Positions 38,697 to 45,992 of a DNA stretch of 64,000 nucleotides are shown here, one piece after another. The stretch lies in assembly GCF_000421565.1 (NCBI RefSeq), contig NZ_ATXG01000020.1, positions 1 through 64,000 of the forward strand, read 5' to 3'. The first letter of the stretch is position 1. Each line of letters starts with the position of its first letter. The position numbers and the translations under genes are program-made. The notes beneath the pieces were generated by a model, which saw only the letters and a list, made by a program, of their open reading frames with translations, had not been told where the DNA came from and did no database searches. The stretch is from Agromyces subbeticus DSM 16689 (lineage in GTDB: Bacteria > Actinomycetota > Actinomycetes > Actinomycetales > Microbacteriaceae).

Positions 38697-39116
38697 TCAC
38701 CCGAAATGAGTGTTGAGGGCCTGCTCATCGCCGAGGTGGTGATTTCCTTCGCCAACCATCGGCTCGGGCGACGGTTTCGTAATCGTCATCTGACCTTGGG
38801 TGGCGATGGTGTCGCCGGAGGCGCCGCTGGATCCACGTCGGGTGCGCACGGGGCCGGCGTTGCGAAGCTTCGCCTCCTGCTCACTGCGCGCCAAGAAGGC
38901 TTCTGGCGACTCTCCAAGCCACGCACAGAACGTCTCAATGTCATTCAGCCCGAAGGCAAATGTGTCGTTCAGGCGTTCGCGAACGTACTTCTCTGAGCGC
39001 CCGAGCATACGAGCGAGCTCGCGGCCAGACATTCGCCGGTCGCCCATTTCTCGGCGTATGCCTGCAGCGAGTGAACTCGCAAGGATTCCCGGTGGTTCCT
39101 GCGGCTGCCTGCCCAT
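38697..39116 (-). CDS. XRE-family transcriptional regulator
   Basis: 139 residues. Helix-turn-helix at about residues 26-70: MSGRELARMLGRSEKYVRERLND and LNDIETFCAWLGESPEAFLARSEQEA. The C-terminal half is Ser/Gly/Pro-rich. TAGAAT stands 6 nt before the ATG, consistent with a leaderless transcript from a housekeeping promoter. Divergent from the sigma-like gene, whose first promoter contains a palindrome between -35 and -10. It is therefore the likely repressor of that promoter. Confidence 0.7.
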   Translation of the reverse strand: MGRQPQEPPGILASSLAAGIRREMGDRRMSGRELARMLGRSEKYVRERLNDTFAFGLNDIETFCAWLGESPEAFLARSEQEAKLRNAGPVRTRRGSSGASGDTIATQGQMTITKPSPEPMVGEGNHHLGDEQALNTHFG

Positions 39117-39190
39117 GCACCAATTCTAGCGCGAACCCGGTGCCATCGAGACGCAACGTGCACCAAATCGGCGAGCACAAGGCTCTCAAT

Positions 39191-39219
39191 TTGATAATGC
39201 GTCTAACAAGACGCATAGT
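39191..39219 (+). promoter_or_regulatory. Housekeeping promoter with embedded palindromic operator
   Basis: -35 TTGATA (39191-39196), 17-bp spacer, -10 CATAGT (39214-39219), then 6 nt to ATG 39226. The arms ATGCGTCT and AGACGCAT around AACA occupy 39197-39216, so a bound protein would block RNA polymerase. Confidence 0.65.
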
Positions 39220-39321
39220 GCATATATGAGCCTGATGTGGTCAGTTGCTAGCACTGAGAGAGACGCGCGCCCGCGCCGTGGTGGCTTCAATGTGATGGGA
39301 CATGCCTGTTCGCACTTCGGC

Positions 39322-39332
39322 GCCGCGCATAT
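39322..39332 (+). promoter_or_regulatory. Class A box inside the sigma-like gene
   Basis: GCCGCGCATAT, 7 nt before an in-frame GTG at 39340. Confidence 0.65.
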
Positions 39333-39339
39333 GCAGGAC

Positions 39340-40509
39340 GTGGATGATCTGAACAGCATGGTCGGCCGCTCTGCGATCGATGCTGAAATCGCCGACCTCG
39401 CTGAAAGCATCCGTGCCAACGAGCTCGATGAACGATCTGGTCGTGTGCTGATCTACTCGAAACTGATGGCCGCCGGTATCGCCCAGTCCGTGGCGCAAAG
39501 TCCGTGCAGCGTTCCGGAATGGCAGCGCGTTGATCTCGCTGATCTACTCAACGATGTGATCCTCGAGCGCACGCTGGAGTCGGATGAAGGCGGCTTCGAC
39601 CTCGACCGCGCCCGGCACGCCTCCGCTGAGGGATGGGCCCGGCAGCTCGCTCGTTCCGCGGTTCAGTCGTGCCTGCGCCGCCTCGCCGCTGACCGGCAGC
39701 GGAAGGTTGACGTCAATCCCGTCGTCGACGAGCGGATTCCCATGAGCGAGGCTGTCGCCGCTTACCATCGGCACGAGTCGACCGATGTGCTCCCCGAAGA
39801 GGCCGATTTCGAAGCCAGTGTCGAGTCCGCCCACGACGAATTCATCCTGAGTGCCAAGGGGCTGCAGTCCGCGTCGCGGCTAAAGCTCGCGGCCGGTGCG
39901 CTGGCCGAGGCGTACAAAGTGCCGATGCCGGTGCGCCCTGCGGACCTCCTCGATCGACTGTGGGTGACCGAGCGCGTCACCAAAGATCCCATGCTCGCCC
40001 GCGACTCCGCCCGCGCGTTCCACCAACTCGTGAGCGACCGGATGAGCCCCGAGCAGCAGGAGATCGACGAGCGCCTCCTCGCTCTCTGGGACGATTACAC
40101 CTTGGACGCGATCGAGCAGATCATCGAACGGGACGCCCGCATCGCGCAGACGCTCGTGCTCGCAACACTGGCCTCGAACCCGCGCCCTCACCGCGACTCC
40201 GTTGCCGGGACAATGAGCGTCATGCGGATGGCCTCGACCACGACTCTCTCGTGGATCCGGCTCTGCCGGGCGCTCCTGGAAGGCTGGCTCGCCACCGAAT
40301 GTGAGCTGGTCAGCACAAAGAACACTCGGCTCACCGCAGACCGTCTCGCCGAGCTCGAAGCGGCGCAGATTGCCGCCGCCGCCGACTGGCCAGCCGCGAT
40401 CGCCGAGGTCATCGCGATGCCCGACGCGCCGTTCGGGAGCACCGAACAGCAGGTGAAAGAGTGGATCGCCTCGGCCGTCGACTCGTTCCAGATCGCCCGG
40501 GCAAGCTGA
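39340..40509 (+). CDS. Sigma-like regulator with two leaderless starts
   Basis: 389 residues from GTG 39340, or 427 from in-frame ATG 39226. The segment DLADLLNDVILERTLESDEGGFDLD followed by GWARQLARSAVQSCLRRLAADR resembles sigma-70 region 2 with its core-binding helix; the remainder is helical without a clear region 4. The long form starts behind a TTGATA/CATAGT promoter containing a palindrome; the short form starts 7 nt after the class A box. That suggests repression by the neighbouring XRE protein and self-activation. Identity as a sigma factor is inference. Confidence 0.5.
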   Translation: MDDLNSMVGRSAIDAEIADLAESIRANELDERSGRVLIYSKLMAAGIAQSVAQSPCSVPEWQRVDLADLLNDVILERTLESDEGGFDLDRARHASAEGWARQLARSAVQSCLRRLAADRQRKVDVNPVVDERIPMSEAVAAYHRHESTDVLPEEADFEASVESAHDEFILSAKGLQSASRLKLAAGALAEAYKVPMPVRPADLLDRLWVTERVTKDPMLARDSARAFHQLVSDRMSPEQQEIDERLLALWDDYTLDAIEQIIERDARIAQTLVLATLASNPRPHRDSVAGTMSVMRMASTTTLSWIRLCRALLEGWLATECELVSTKNTRLTADRLAELEAAQIAAAADWPAAIAEVIAMPDAPFGSTEQQVKEWIASAVDSFQIARAS

Positions 40510-40511
40510 TC

Positions 40512-40522
40512 GCCGCGCATAT
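40512..40522 (+). promoter_or_regulatory. Class A box, leaderless promoter
   Basis: GCCGCGCATAT overlapping the end of the sigma-like gene region, 7 nt before ATG 40530. Confidence 0.65.
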
Positions 40523-40529
40523 CCTCGCC

Positions 40530-41039
40530 ATGCAGAACCGCCAGACCTTCGTCTCGTTGCCCGGCCATGCCGCCGCGATACCGCTGATGCACGCTTGGCT
40601 CGACGACGACGGCGTGTTCAATGAACTTACGAGCCCGTCGGATGCAATCGTCGAACGGTATGCCGGGTGCGTCGGCCTCGCGATCGCGGTGATCGACGCG
40701 ACGCAAGGTCGAGGGTTGTTCGGCGCGCACGCGCAGACAGTCTCCGAAGTGCTCCAGCTTCACATGGAGCAGGGCCTCGTTCTCCGACGCTCGGGACTCG
40801 TCACGCCCCACACCGCGAGCGGTCGCCGGCTCATGGCGTTCGAGACTGCGCTGCTCGCCACCCTCCGGGCCGCCGCTGAAGGCCGGACCTCGAGCACCCA
40901 GTTTGGGGTCCCGAAGCAACCCGCCCTCCTCCGTGAGACCTTCGCCGCGATCTGCGGGTACCTCGAGGTGCTCCTCTCCGAGCAGGCGAAGGCCCACCGC
41001 CTCAGTGGCCCTGCCGAAGCGCTCGCCGTTCATGGTTGA
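40530..41039 (+). CDS. Hypothetical ICE protein, leaderless
   Basis: 169 residues, helical, no membrane segment. MQNRQTFVSLPGHAAAIPLMHAWLDDDGVFNELT at the start and a middle part with EVLQLHMEQGLVLRRSGLV. No family recognised. The start was chosen because the ATG follows the class A box by 7 nt; the longer frame would use codons inside the upstream gene. It stands between the sigma-like gene and the first of three tagged genes. Confidence 0.5.
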   Translation: MQNRQTFVSLPGHAAAIPLMHAWLDDDGVFNELTSPSDAIVERYAGCVGLAIAVIDATQGRGLFGAHAQTVSEVLQLHMEQGLVLRRSGLVTPHTASGRRLMAFETALLATLRAAAEGRTSSTQFGVPKQPALLRETFAAICGYLEVLLSEQAKAHRLSGPAEALAVHG

Positions 41040-41052
41040 ATCGCCTGCGGGC

Positions 41053-41063
41053 GCCGCCCTTAT
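41053..41063 (+). promoter_or_regulatory. Class A box (CTTAT form), leaderless promoter
   Basis: GCCGCCCTTAT, 7 nt before ATG 41071. Confidence 0.65.
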
Positions 41064-41070
41064 CCAGGGC

Positions 41071-41886
41071 ATGAGCACGATGAAGCGTCAGCCATCCGGC
41101 CAGCCGATCGGCGGCCAGTTCGCCGCTGGGTCACGGCAGGAGTCCCATGTCTCCCTCTCTCAGGCGTCCACCCGCACCGGCCCGCTCGAGCTCACGTTCG
41201 ATCAACTACAGGTCGGGGACGAGTTCATCGATCATTCGGCGGCTGCCGGCGATCTCCGAGACCACTACCTCAAGGTGATCTCGTCGCGTCAGCACATTGT
41301 CGGTGGGAACCGTTACCAGCGGATCGACTACGAGACCCGCGACGGCCGAACAGGTACCGGCGACTTCCTCGTCGCCTACGCTGACAGCGAGAAGGACGAG
41401 CGCTGGCCGAGGAAGGCCCCGAAGGCGACCATCTATGGGAAGTGGGTCGACGCCGCCGACCGTGACTACGAGCCGGTGCAGGTGCCGTCCGCACGCGAGG
41501 TCGCTGAGGCGGCCGTGGACCGGCTCTTCGCCGAGGACCCTGCTGCTGCGTACCAGCTCTACCGTGGGATGCTCTCGAAGGTCCGCTCTGCGGAGTATCC
41601 GCGGCTTCGGTTCGAGTTCAGGCCCGACCCCGATTATCCCGACGAGCCCGAAGCCGTGATTCCGACGTTCATCGACCCGTACACAGGTGAGGAAACAGGC
41701 ATCCGGATCGTCGACCGTGCCGTCCGCTGGACGGAGAACGACTCGATCGAGCCAGACCCCGAGGAGGAGATGATCTCCGTCGACTACGGCGGCGGTGACG
41801 ACGGGAACGGTTTCGAGACTCTCGTCTACACGTCCACGATGACTGGTAAGCCAGTCCGCCTTCCTGAAGGTTGGGAGGAGCGGTGA
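41071..41886 (+). CDS. Tagged hypothetical protein
   Basis: 271 residues. Residues 5-28 carry the tag KRQPSGQPIGGQFA and RQESHVSL. A following domain (LELTFDQLQVGDEFIDHSAAAGD..., YLKVISSRQHIVGGNRYQRIDYETRDG) looks beta-rich, reminiscent of a small barrel that reads out a modified ligand, but no family is recognised. Later part is helical and the end acidic. Leaderless start behind a GCCGCCCTTAT box. The next tagged gene overlaps its stop. Confidence 0.6.
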   Translation: MSTMKRQPSGQPIGGQFAAGSRQESHVSLSQASTRTGPLELTFDQLQVGDEFIDHSAAAGDLRDHYLKVISSRQHIVGGNRYQRIDYETRDGRTGTGDFLVAYADSEKDERWPRKAPKATIYGKWVDAADRDYEPVQVPSAREVAEAAVDRLFAEDPAAAYQLYRGMLSKVRSAEYPRLRFEFRPDPDYPDEPEAVIPTFIDPYTGEETGIRIVDRAVRWTENDSIEPDPEEEMISVDYGGGDDGNGFETLVYTSTMTGKPVRLPEGWEER

Positions 41887-42863
41887 GCGGGCCGCAACGG
41901 CAGCCCGCAGGCCAGCCCATCGGCGGTCAGTTCGCCACGAGCCACCGGTCTGAATCAGGACCAGGACTCACCCAGCTCGAAGGCGCCGGCCTCCGCGACC
42001 GGTTCGAGTGGGCTGACGACGAGATGATCGCACGGATCGCAGACGACAAACCATCAGCGTGGGTCGCCGAGCCGCCACTTGAGTGGGAAGCAAATTACGA
42101 CGCCGGTGACCCGATCCCGTGCTCGCGCTGCGGCGGCATCCTGCGAAGCGGGTGGCCCGGCGTCCCGGGGAAGTGGGCACACGACGACGATGACGTGAAC
42201 TGCTGGGATGTGGTCACGGCAGCGCGCGCTGCCGTCCAGGCGCACCGCGACGTTGAGAGGGCCCTCTCCGCGGATGCAGCCGACGCGGCAGAGCGACTTG
42301 CACGACAGATGACCTGCGCCGCTCGTGAGCTCGCGCGGGATCCGAAGGCAGCCGACCGGGTCGGTGGTACCTTCACCGTCCTCAACCAGATGGTGCGCGT
42401 CCAAGATGGACGTGTCACCGCCGAGCATCTCGGCAAGCTCATCGAAACCCACAGGGGAATCAACGCTGGAGCGTGGGGTGATCTGAACGAAGGCGCCCGG
42501 CGCGAGCTCTGGGTGTCGATCGGCGATCAGGCGGCCGTCGACGCGTCCGAACGAGGCCTCGACAGCAGCGACCTGGACCTCGCCCGCCCGCTTGACGCGA
42601 TCCTCGACGCGCGATCGGACGAACTCCGTCAGGAGAATCTCGGCGCTGTGCGGACGGACGCGGTCCTGATCTTGCTGGAGGCGGGCAAGGCGGTCGCGAA
42701 TCGGCACCTCGTCGGCGACCCTCGGTTCCCCCGCTGGACGCAGGAGGCGTACGAGCACATGGTGCGGCCCTACCAGGTCGTCTTCGGCACCGTGCATCCG
42801 GCCGACTCACAGCGTCCGTCGAGCTGGGAGAAGCGTCCGGTACTGCTCGCCAGCGCCAAGTAG
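41883..42863 (+). CDS. Tagged hypothetical protein with zinc ribbon
   Basis: 326 residues from GTG overlapping the previous stop, with GGAGGAG just upstream. Tag at residues 4-24 (PQRQPAGQPIGGQFA, RSES). Around residue 80 CSRCGGILRSGW and a later Cys (NCWDV) suggest a zinc ribbon. The rest is helical: ADAAERLARQMTCAARELARD, then a long Asp/Arg-rich part. No named family. Coupled expression with the first tagged protein of this cluster. Confidence 0.6.
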   Translation: MSGPQRQPAGQPIGGQFATSHRSESGPGLTQLEGAGLRDRFEWADDEMIARIADDKPSAWVAEPPLEWEANYDAGDPIPCSRCGGILRSGWPGVPGKWAHDDDDVNCWDVVTAARAAVQAHRDVERALSADAADAAERLARQMTCAARELARDPKAADRVGGTFTVLNQMVRVQDGRVTAEHLGKLIETHRGINAGAWGDLNEGARRELWVSIGDQAAVDASERGLDSSDLDLARPLDAILDARSDELRQENLGAVRTDAVLILLEAGKAVANRHLVGDPRFPRWTQEAYEHMVRPYQVVFGTVHPADSQRPSSWEKRPVLLASAK

Positions 42864-42910
42864 ACGGCTGCAGCGGGCGCTCGCACTGGACGATCCATCT
42901 GCGGGCGCCC

Positions 42911-42921
42911 GCCGCCCTTAT
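42911..42921 (+). promoter_or_regulatory. Class A box (CTTAT form), leaderless promoter
   Basis: GCCGCCCTTAT, 7 nt before ATG 42929. Confidence 0.65.
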
Positions 42922-42928
42922 CCAGGTC

Positions 42929-44182
42929 ATGAGCACTTTGCACCGCCAGCCTGCCGGACAGCCGACGGGTGGCGAGTTCGCATCTAAGGGGCGCGCCGAA
43001 TCTGCCGTCTCCCTGACCGCCGGCACCGCTCCCCAGGAGAACGCCGCCGGCCCGAGTGTTCGGGTATTCGCACATCACCTGAGCGCCGTCGAGCGCCGCG
43101 TCGATGAGGCCAATCGGAAGCTTGCCCGGGCAGGCATCGAAGAGCGGTTCGCCTTCGAGACCGAGTCGATTGTTGAGCACCGCGACGGCATCGACGTCGA
43201 GCTGCTCGAGGTGCGGCTGAACGCTCCGAGGATCAGCTACGGCGGCTGGCAGATCACCGGCGTGCACGAGTTCACGCCGTCCGGCGATGTCATCTCCCAC
43301 ACCTTCGGGCGCGAGGACGCGCCAGCCGTCGAGGACGCGCATTGCGATCAGTGCGGCACGAACCGGCGACGCGAGAAGGTGTACACCCTCAGCCATCACG
43401 GTGAGGGAGGCCGCCAAGTCGGAAGCTCCTGCCTCACGCCGTTCCTCGGCGTCCGCCCTGAAGGGCTCTGGGCAATCGGCGACGACCTCGACCTCGACGA
43501 CTTCGATGCCGGGAATGGGTCCAACCTGAACGCTCGCGTCTTCGACACCAGCGACCTCGTCGTCGCCGCACTCGTAGCATCCGCCGATGGAGAGGAGTAC
43601 GTCTCCGCCTCGCAGGGGAGCTGGACCGTGCAGCCCACCGCAGCCCGAGCGACAAGGCAGTTCGCCGCGCTCCTCGGATCAGGGGATACACCGGCGCGGA
43701 GGAAGCTCGCCAACCGCATCATCCGATGGGTGAAGAAGCAGCCAGACGACGGCGCTGACTCGTACATGGCGAACCTCAAAGCATCGCTCGGCGGCGACTG
43801 GGTGAAGACGAAGCACGCCGGCATCGCTGTCTCCGCCGTGTCCGCGTTCCGGCACGCCGAACGGCGCGAACGAGCGACCAAGCAGAAGGCGAAGGAGAAG
43901 GCAGCCGAGCAGCGAGCATTCCTCGCACCGAAGGACGCAAAGCTCGCCCAGGTTCCCGCCCGCGTCAGATCGATGCACTCCTTCGAGACGATGTACGGCG
44001 ACATGACCATCGTGCAGCTGGTCACCGACGACGGATACGTCCTCAAATGGAAGACGCAGAACCCGCAGGACCTCGCAGAGGGGCAGGCCGTCACCATTGA
44101 CCGGGCCACTGTGAAGGCCCACGAGATCTACCGCGACACCTTCGAGACCGTGATCCTCCGACCGAAGTTCACCGTCGGCTGA
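42929..44182 (+). CDS. Tagged protein with a four-ligand zinc site
   Basis: 417 residues. Tag at residues 5-28 (HRQPAGQPTGGEFA, RAES). Around residue 131 CDQCGTNRRREKVYTLSHHGEGGRQVGSSCLTPFLG gives CxxC, His and a later Cys, a pattern seen in proteins of actinobacterial plasmids and phages, function unknown. A Lys/Ala coiled coil near residue 310 precedes a C-terminal domain (MTIVQLVTDDGYVLKWKTQNPQDL, AVTIDRATVKAHE) with OB-fold-like strands. Leaderless start behind a class A box. Confidence 0.6.
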   Translation: MSTLHRQPAGQPTGGEFASKGRAESAVSLTAGTAPQENAAGPSVRVFAHHLSAVERRVDEANRKLARAGIEERFAFETESIVEHRDGIDVELLEVRLNAPRISYGGWQITGVHEFTPSGDVISHTFGREDAPAVEDAHCDQCGTNRRREKVYTLSHHGEGGRQVGSSCLTPFLGVRPEGLWAIGDDLDLDDFDAGNGSNLNARVFDTSDLVVAALVASADGEEYVSASQGSWTVQPTAARATRQFAALLGSGDTPARRKLANRIIRWVKKQPDDGADSYMANLKASLGGDWVKTKHAGIAVSAVSAFRHAERRERATKQKAKEKAAEQRAFLAPKDAKLAQVPARVRSMHSFETMYGDMTIVQLVTDDGYVLKWKTQNPQDLAEGQAVTIDRATVKAHEIYRDTFETVILRPKFTVG

Positions 44183-44293
44183 CTGGAGGAGTCATCGCCA
44201 GCCTGGCCGGCCGGTGAGGTGGCGGTTCAGCGCGCTCGTTATGGCGTCACTCTCGATGTGGACGTGTCGCCTACTCGCTGAGAGGGCTGCCTC

Positions 44294-44304
44294 TGCCGCG
44301 CATA
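44294..44304 (+). promoter_or_regulatory. Class A box
   Basis: GCCGCGCATAT 33 nt before the ATG at 44338, which has its own GGAG ribosome site. Confidence 0.6.
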
Positions 44305-44337
44305 TACGCACTGCCGATCGAGAGGCAGGAGCAGAGC

Positions 44338-44865
44338 ATGACCGACACACTGGCCGACCCCACTGGGGTCATCTTCGAGAAGGAGCAGATCGCGGTCGAG
44401 CACCACAGCGCCTTCGCCGACGCGATGCGAGCTGACTTCCAAGCGGTTCGCAGCGGTATCGGGTGGTTCATGTGGCTCCGCGTCAGCCTCTTCATCATCG
44501 TTGTGCTTGCCGCGCTCGTGACTTCGTTCACTTCGGTGTACGCGATGAGCTCGTGGATCGGCATCCCGCCTGAAGTGCAGCTGCTCCCCGCGATCTTCCT
44601 CGACGTAGCGATCATCGCCAGCACGTTCGCGATGGTCGAGTTCCGTCGCCGTGACCGATACGTCGGATGGGGGAGAGCCGGGCTCGCCATCACCACCTGC
44701 CTCTCCGTCGTCGCGAACGCGACGCACACGCTCGCGTACTGGAAAGGCGACCTCTCCACCTACCAGGCGGTGATCGGCATCGTGTTCAGCGCAGCGATCC
44801 CACTCATCACGCTCCTGTTCACCGAGATCCTCATCCGCTTGATCTTCGACCCCGAGGCCCGGTGA
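44338..44865 (+). CDS. DUF2637-like membrane protein
   Basis: 175 residues with four transmembrane helices (about 45-70, 80-102, 110-130, 140-168). Arrangement and the segments LLPAIFLDVAIIASTFAMVEFRRRD and AYWKGDLSTYQ resemble the DUF2637 proteins of actinobacterial plasmids and integrative elements, which often lie next to replication or Spd genes. The stop overlaps an in-frame GTG of the next gene. Function unknown. Confidence 0.55.
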   Translation: MTDTLADPTGVIFEKEQIAVEHHSAFADAMRADFQAVRSGIGWFMWLRVSLFIIVVLAALVTSFTSVYAMSSWIGIPPEVQLLPAIFLDVAIIASTFAMVEFRRRDRYVGWGRAGLAITTCLSVVANATHTLAYWKGDLSTYQAVIGIVFSAAIPLITLLFTEILIRLIFDPEAR

Positions 44866-44870
44866 CCGGC

Positions 44871-45293
44871 ATGAGCAAGAAGAAGTCCGCCCGTCCCTCC
44901 GAGCCCGACCATGAGCTTGACCCGCACGCGGTGATCGAGCCTGGCACCGAAATCGCTCGGATGAGCCCGCTGGAGCGCGCCCGACGCCTCCTCACGAACA
45001 GCACGCGGTACCGCAACTCGGCGGCCCACCGCACCGCTGGCCTCACCTGGGCACAGCTCGAAGTCGCCGCGGCAACCGACCGGCAGACAGCTGCGCTCCT
45101 GCTCGTCCATGGCGAGCTGCAGCGATCGAGTCGGATCGCACTCGCACTGGCGCAGATCGCCCTCTACGGGACACCTGCAGATCGCTTCCCTGAAGGTGTC
45201 CTCCCTCAGATCAAGGCGAACCTCGGCATCCTCACCGACGGGGAGTCGACCGCATCCGTGCCAGGCTCCCCGGGCGAATCGGAGCACAGCTGA
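44871..45293 (+). CDS. Hypothetical protein, last ICE gene
   Basis: 140 residues from ATG 44871; GTG 44862, overlapping the previous stop, would add three residues. A basic start (MSKKKSARP) is followed by helices: LERARRLLTNSTRYRNSAAHRTAGLTWAQLEVAAATDRQTAALLLVHGELQ. No family recognised. It is coupled to the membrane protein and is the last supported gene before attR. No integrase is present at this end. Confidence 0.5.
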   Translation: MSKKKSARPSEPDHELDPHAVIEPGTEIARMSPLERARRLLTNSTRYRNSAAHRTAGLTWAQLEVAAATDRQTAALLLVHGELQRSSRIALALAQIALYGTPADRFPEGVLPQIKANLGILTDGESTASVPGSPGESEHS

Positions 45294-45893
45294 GTCCGGC
45301 ATCTTCATCCGTAGGCGACGGCTGACTCCCTGCATCGTCGGCGCTGCGTCGACAGCAAGTTTGACGCTGCGCGATGTACGGGGCGGCCGCGGTCGGACAG
45401 CCGAGCACTAAGTTGGCTGCCCGCCGGAAAGCCGCAGCGAGGTCCGCACCAGCCAACTCGTTCTGGCCGTCGTACCCAACGACGACCGTGAGCCGCGCGA
45501 CATCACGACGATCGTCTCACCGCGATCGCAAGTCTTCCGAAGCTCGGCGAGAACCCCTGCCGCAGCGCGAGTAACGCTGCTGGGTCTAGCTCAGCGTGAC
45601 GGTTATCGATGGTGAAGGGCCGGCGGAGCGCCCGCGGGCTGTCCGCCGATAGCGGTGTCCCGCGCGTAGATCTGCCGGAGCCGCTCAACCAGACCGTCCG
45701 TACAGACGAGGCCATCCACCCCGTCCGAGCTGCCCCGGATGCTGGCCTATCGCCTGTCGTGGCATCTGGGCCACAAATTGGGCCGGAAACACCCCTCAAG
45801 GTCCCTAAACAACCCGTAATGTTGGGGAGTGTCACCCGAAGACATCGGCGTGATTACGGGGAAGTAAGGTCCAATCCTTCAATCGGCTGCGGG
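45294..45893. other. Gene-free stretch beside attR
   Basis: 600 bp with no frame I can support. An 8-bp inverted repeat CCCGTAAT (45813-45820) and ATTACGGG (45853-45860) lies 34 bp before the tRNA fragment and may be a recombinase or excisionase arm site. Confidence 0.55.
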
Positions 45894-45930
45894 TCGGTAG
45901 GTTCTTGGTTCGAGTCCAAGTGGGGGAGCA
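45894..45930 (+). other. attR: 3' fragment of tRNA-Asn
   Basis: The last 35 nt of a tRNA are present: end of an anticodon arm (TCGG), a 5-bp T-stem CTTGG/CCAAG around TTCGAGT, and acceptor TGGGGGA with discriminator G. Discriminator G and the TGGGGGAG end fit tRNA-Asn. No D-arm or 5' acceptor precedes it. A tRNA terminator follows directly, so this is the chromosomal 3' end copied at integration. Confidence 0.7.
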
Positions 45931-45932
45931 AG

Positions 45933-45964
45933 AAGCCCTGCATTCATCTGAATGCAGGGCTTTT
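45933..45964. terminator. Terminator after attR
   Basis: A perfect 11-bp stem GCCCTGCATTC/GAATGCAGGGC with an ATCT loop, flanked by AA and TTTT. It probably belonged to the original tRNA-Asn gene and also ends the convergent pucR-type gene. Confidence 0.85.
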
Positions 45965-45992
45965 CTGTTGCGCCGGGCGGTTCGAGCCCCGG

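Larger units (their letters stand above)
1..45930. mobile_element. Integrative and conjugative element, right-hand part (left end outside window)
   Basis: The stretch carries a coupling ATPase, a replication-relaxation protein, VirB2-, VirB3-, VirB4-, VirB6- and VirB8/TcpC-like proteins, a large methyltransferase-helicase, toxin-antitoxin and defence-like cargo, and ends in a 3' tRNA-Asn fragment that looks like attR. Downstream gene content is ordinary chromosomal metabolism. Two short sequence boxes recur through the element (GCCGCSCWTAT and TTCGCCGCATYGG) and are absent in those forms from the chromosomal part, which supports a single coherent element. No integrase and no recognisable relaxase nicking domain is visible, so these may lie left of the window. 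Confidence 0.85.

Noticed and set aside
45232-45835. Several frames between the last ICE gene and attR, checked for an integrase end
   Set aside because: No recombinase Arg-His-Arg-Tyr motifs in any frame.
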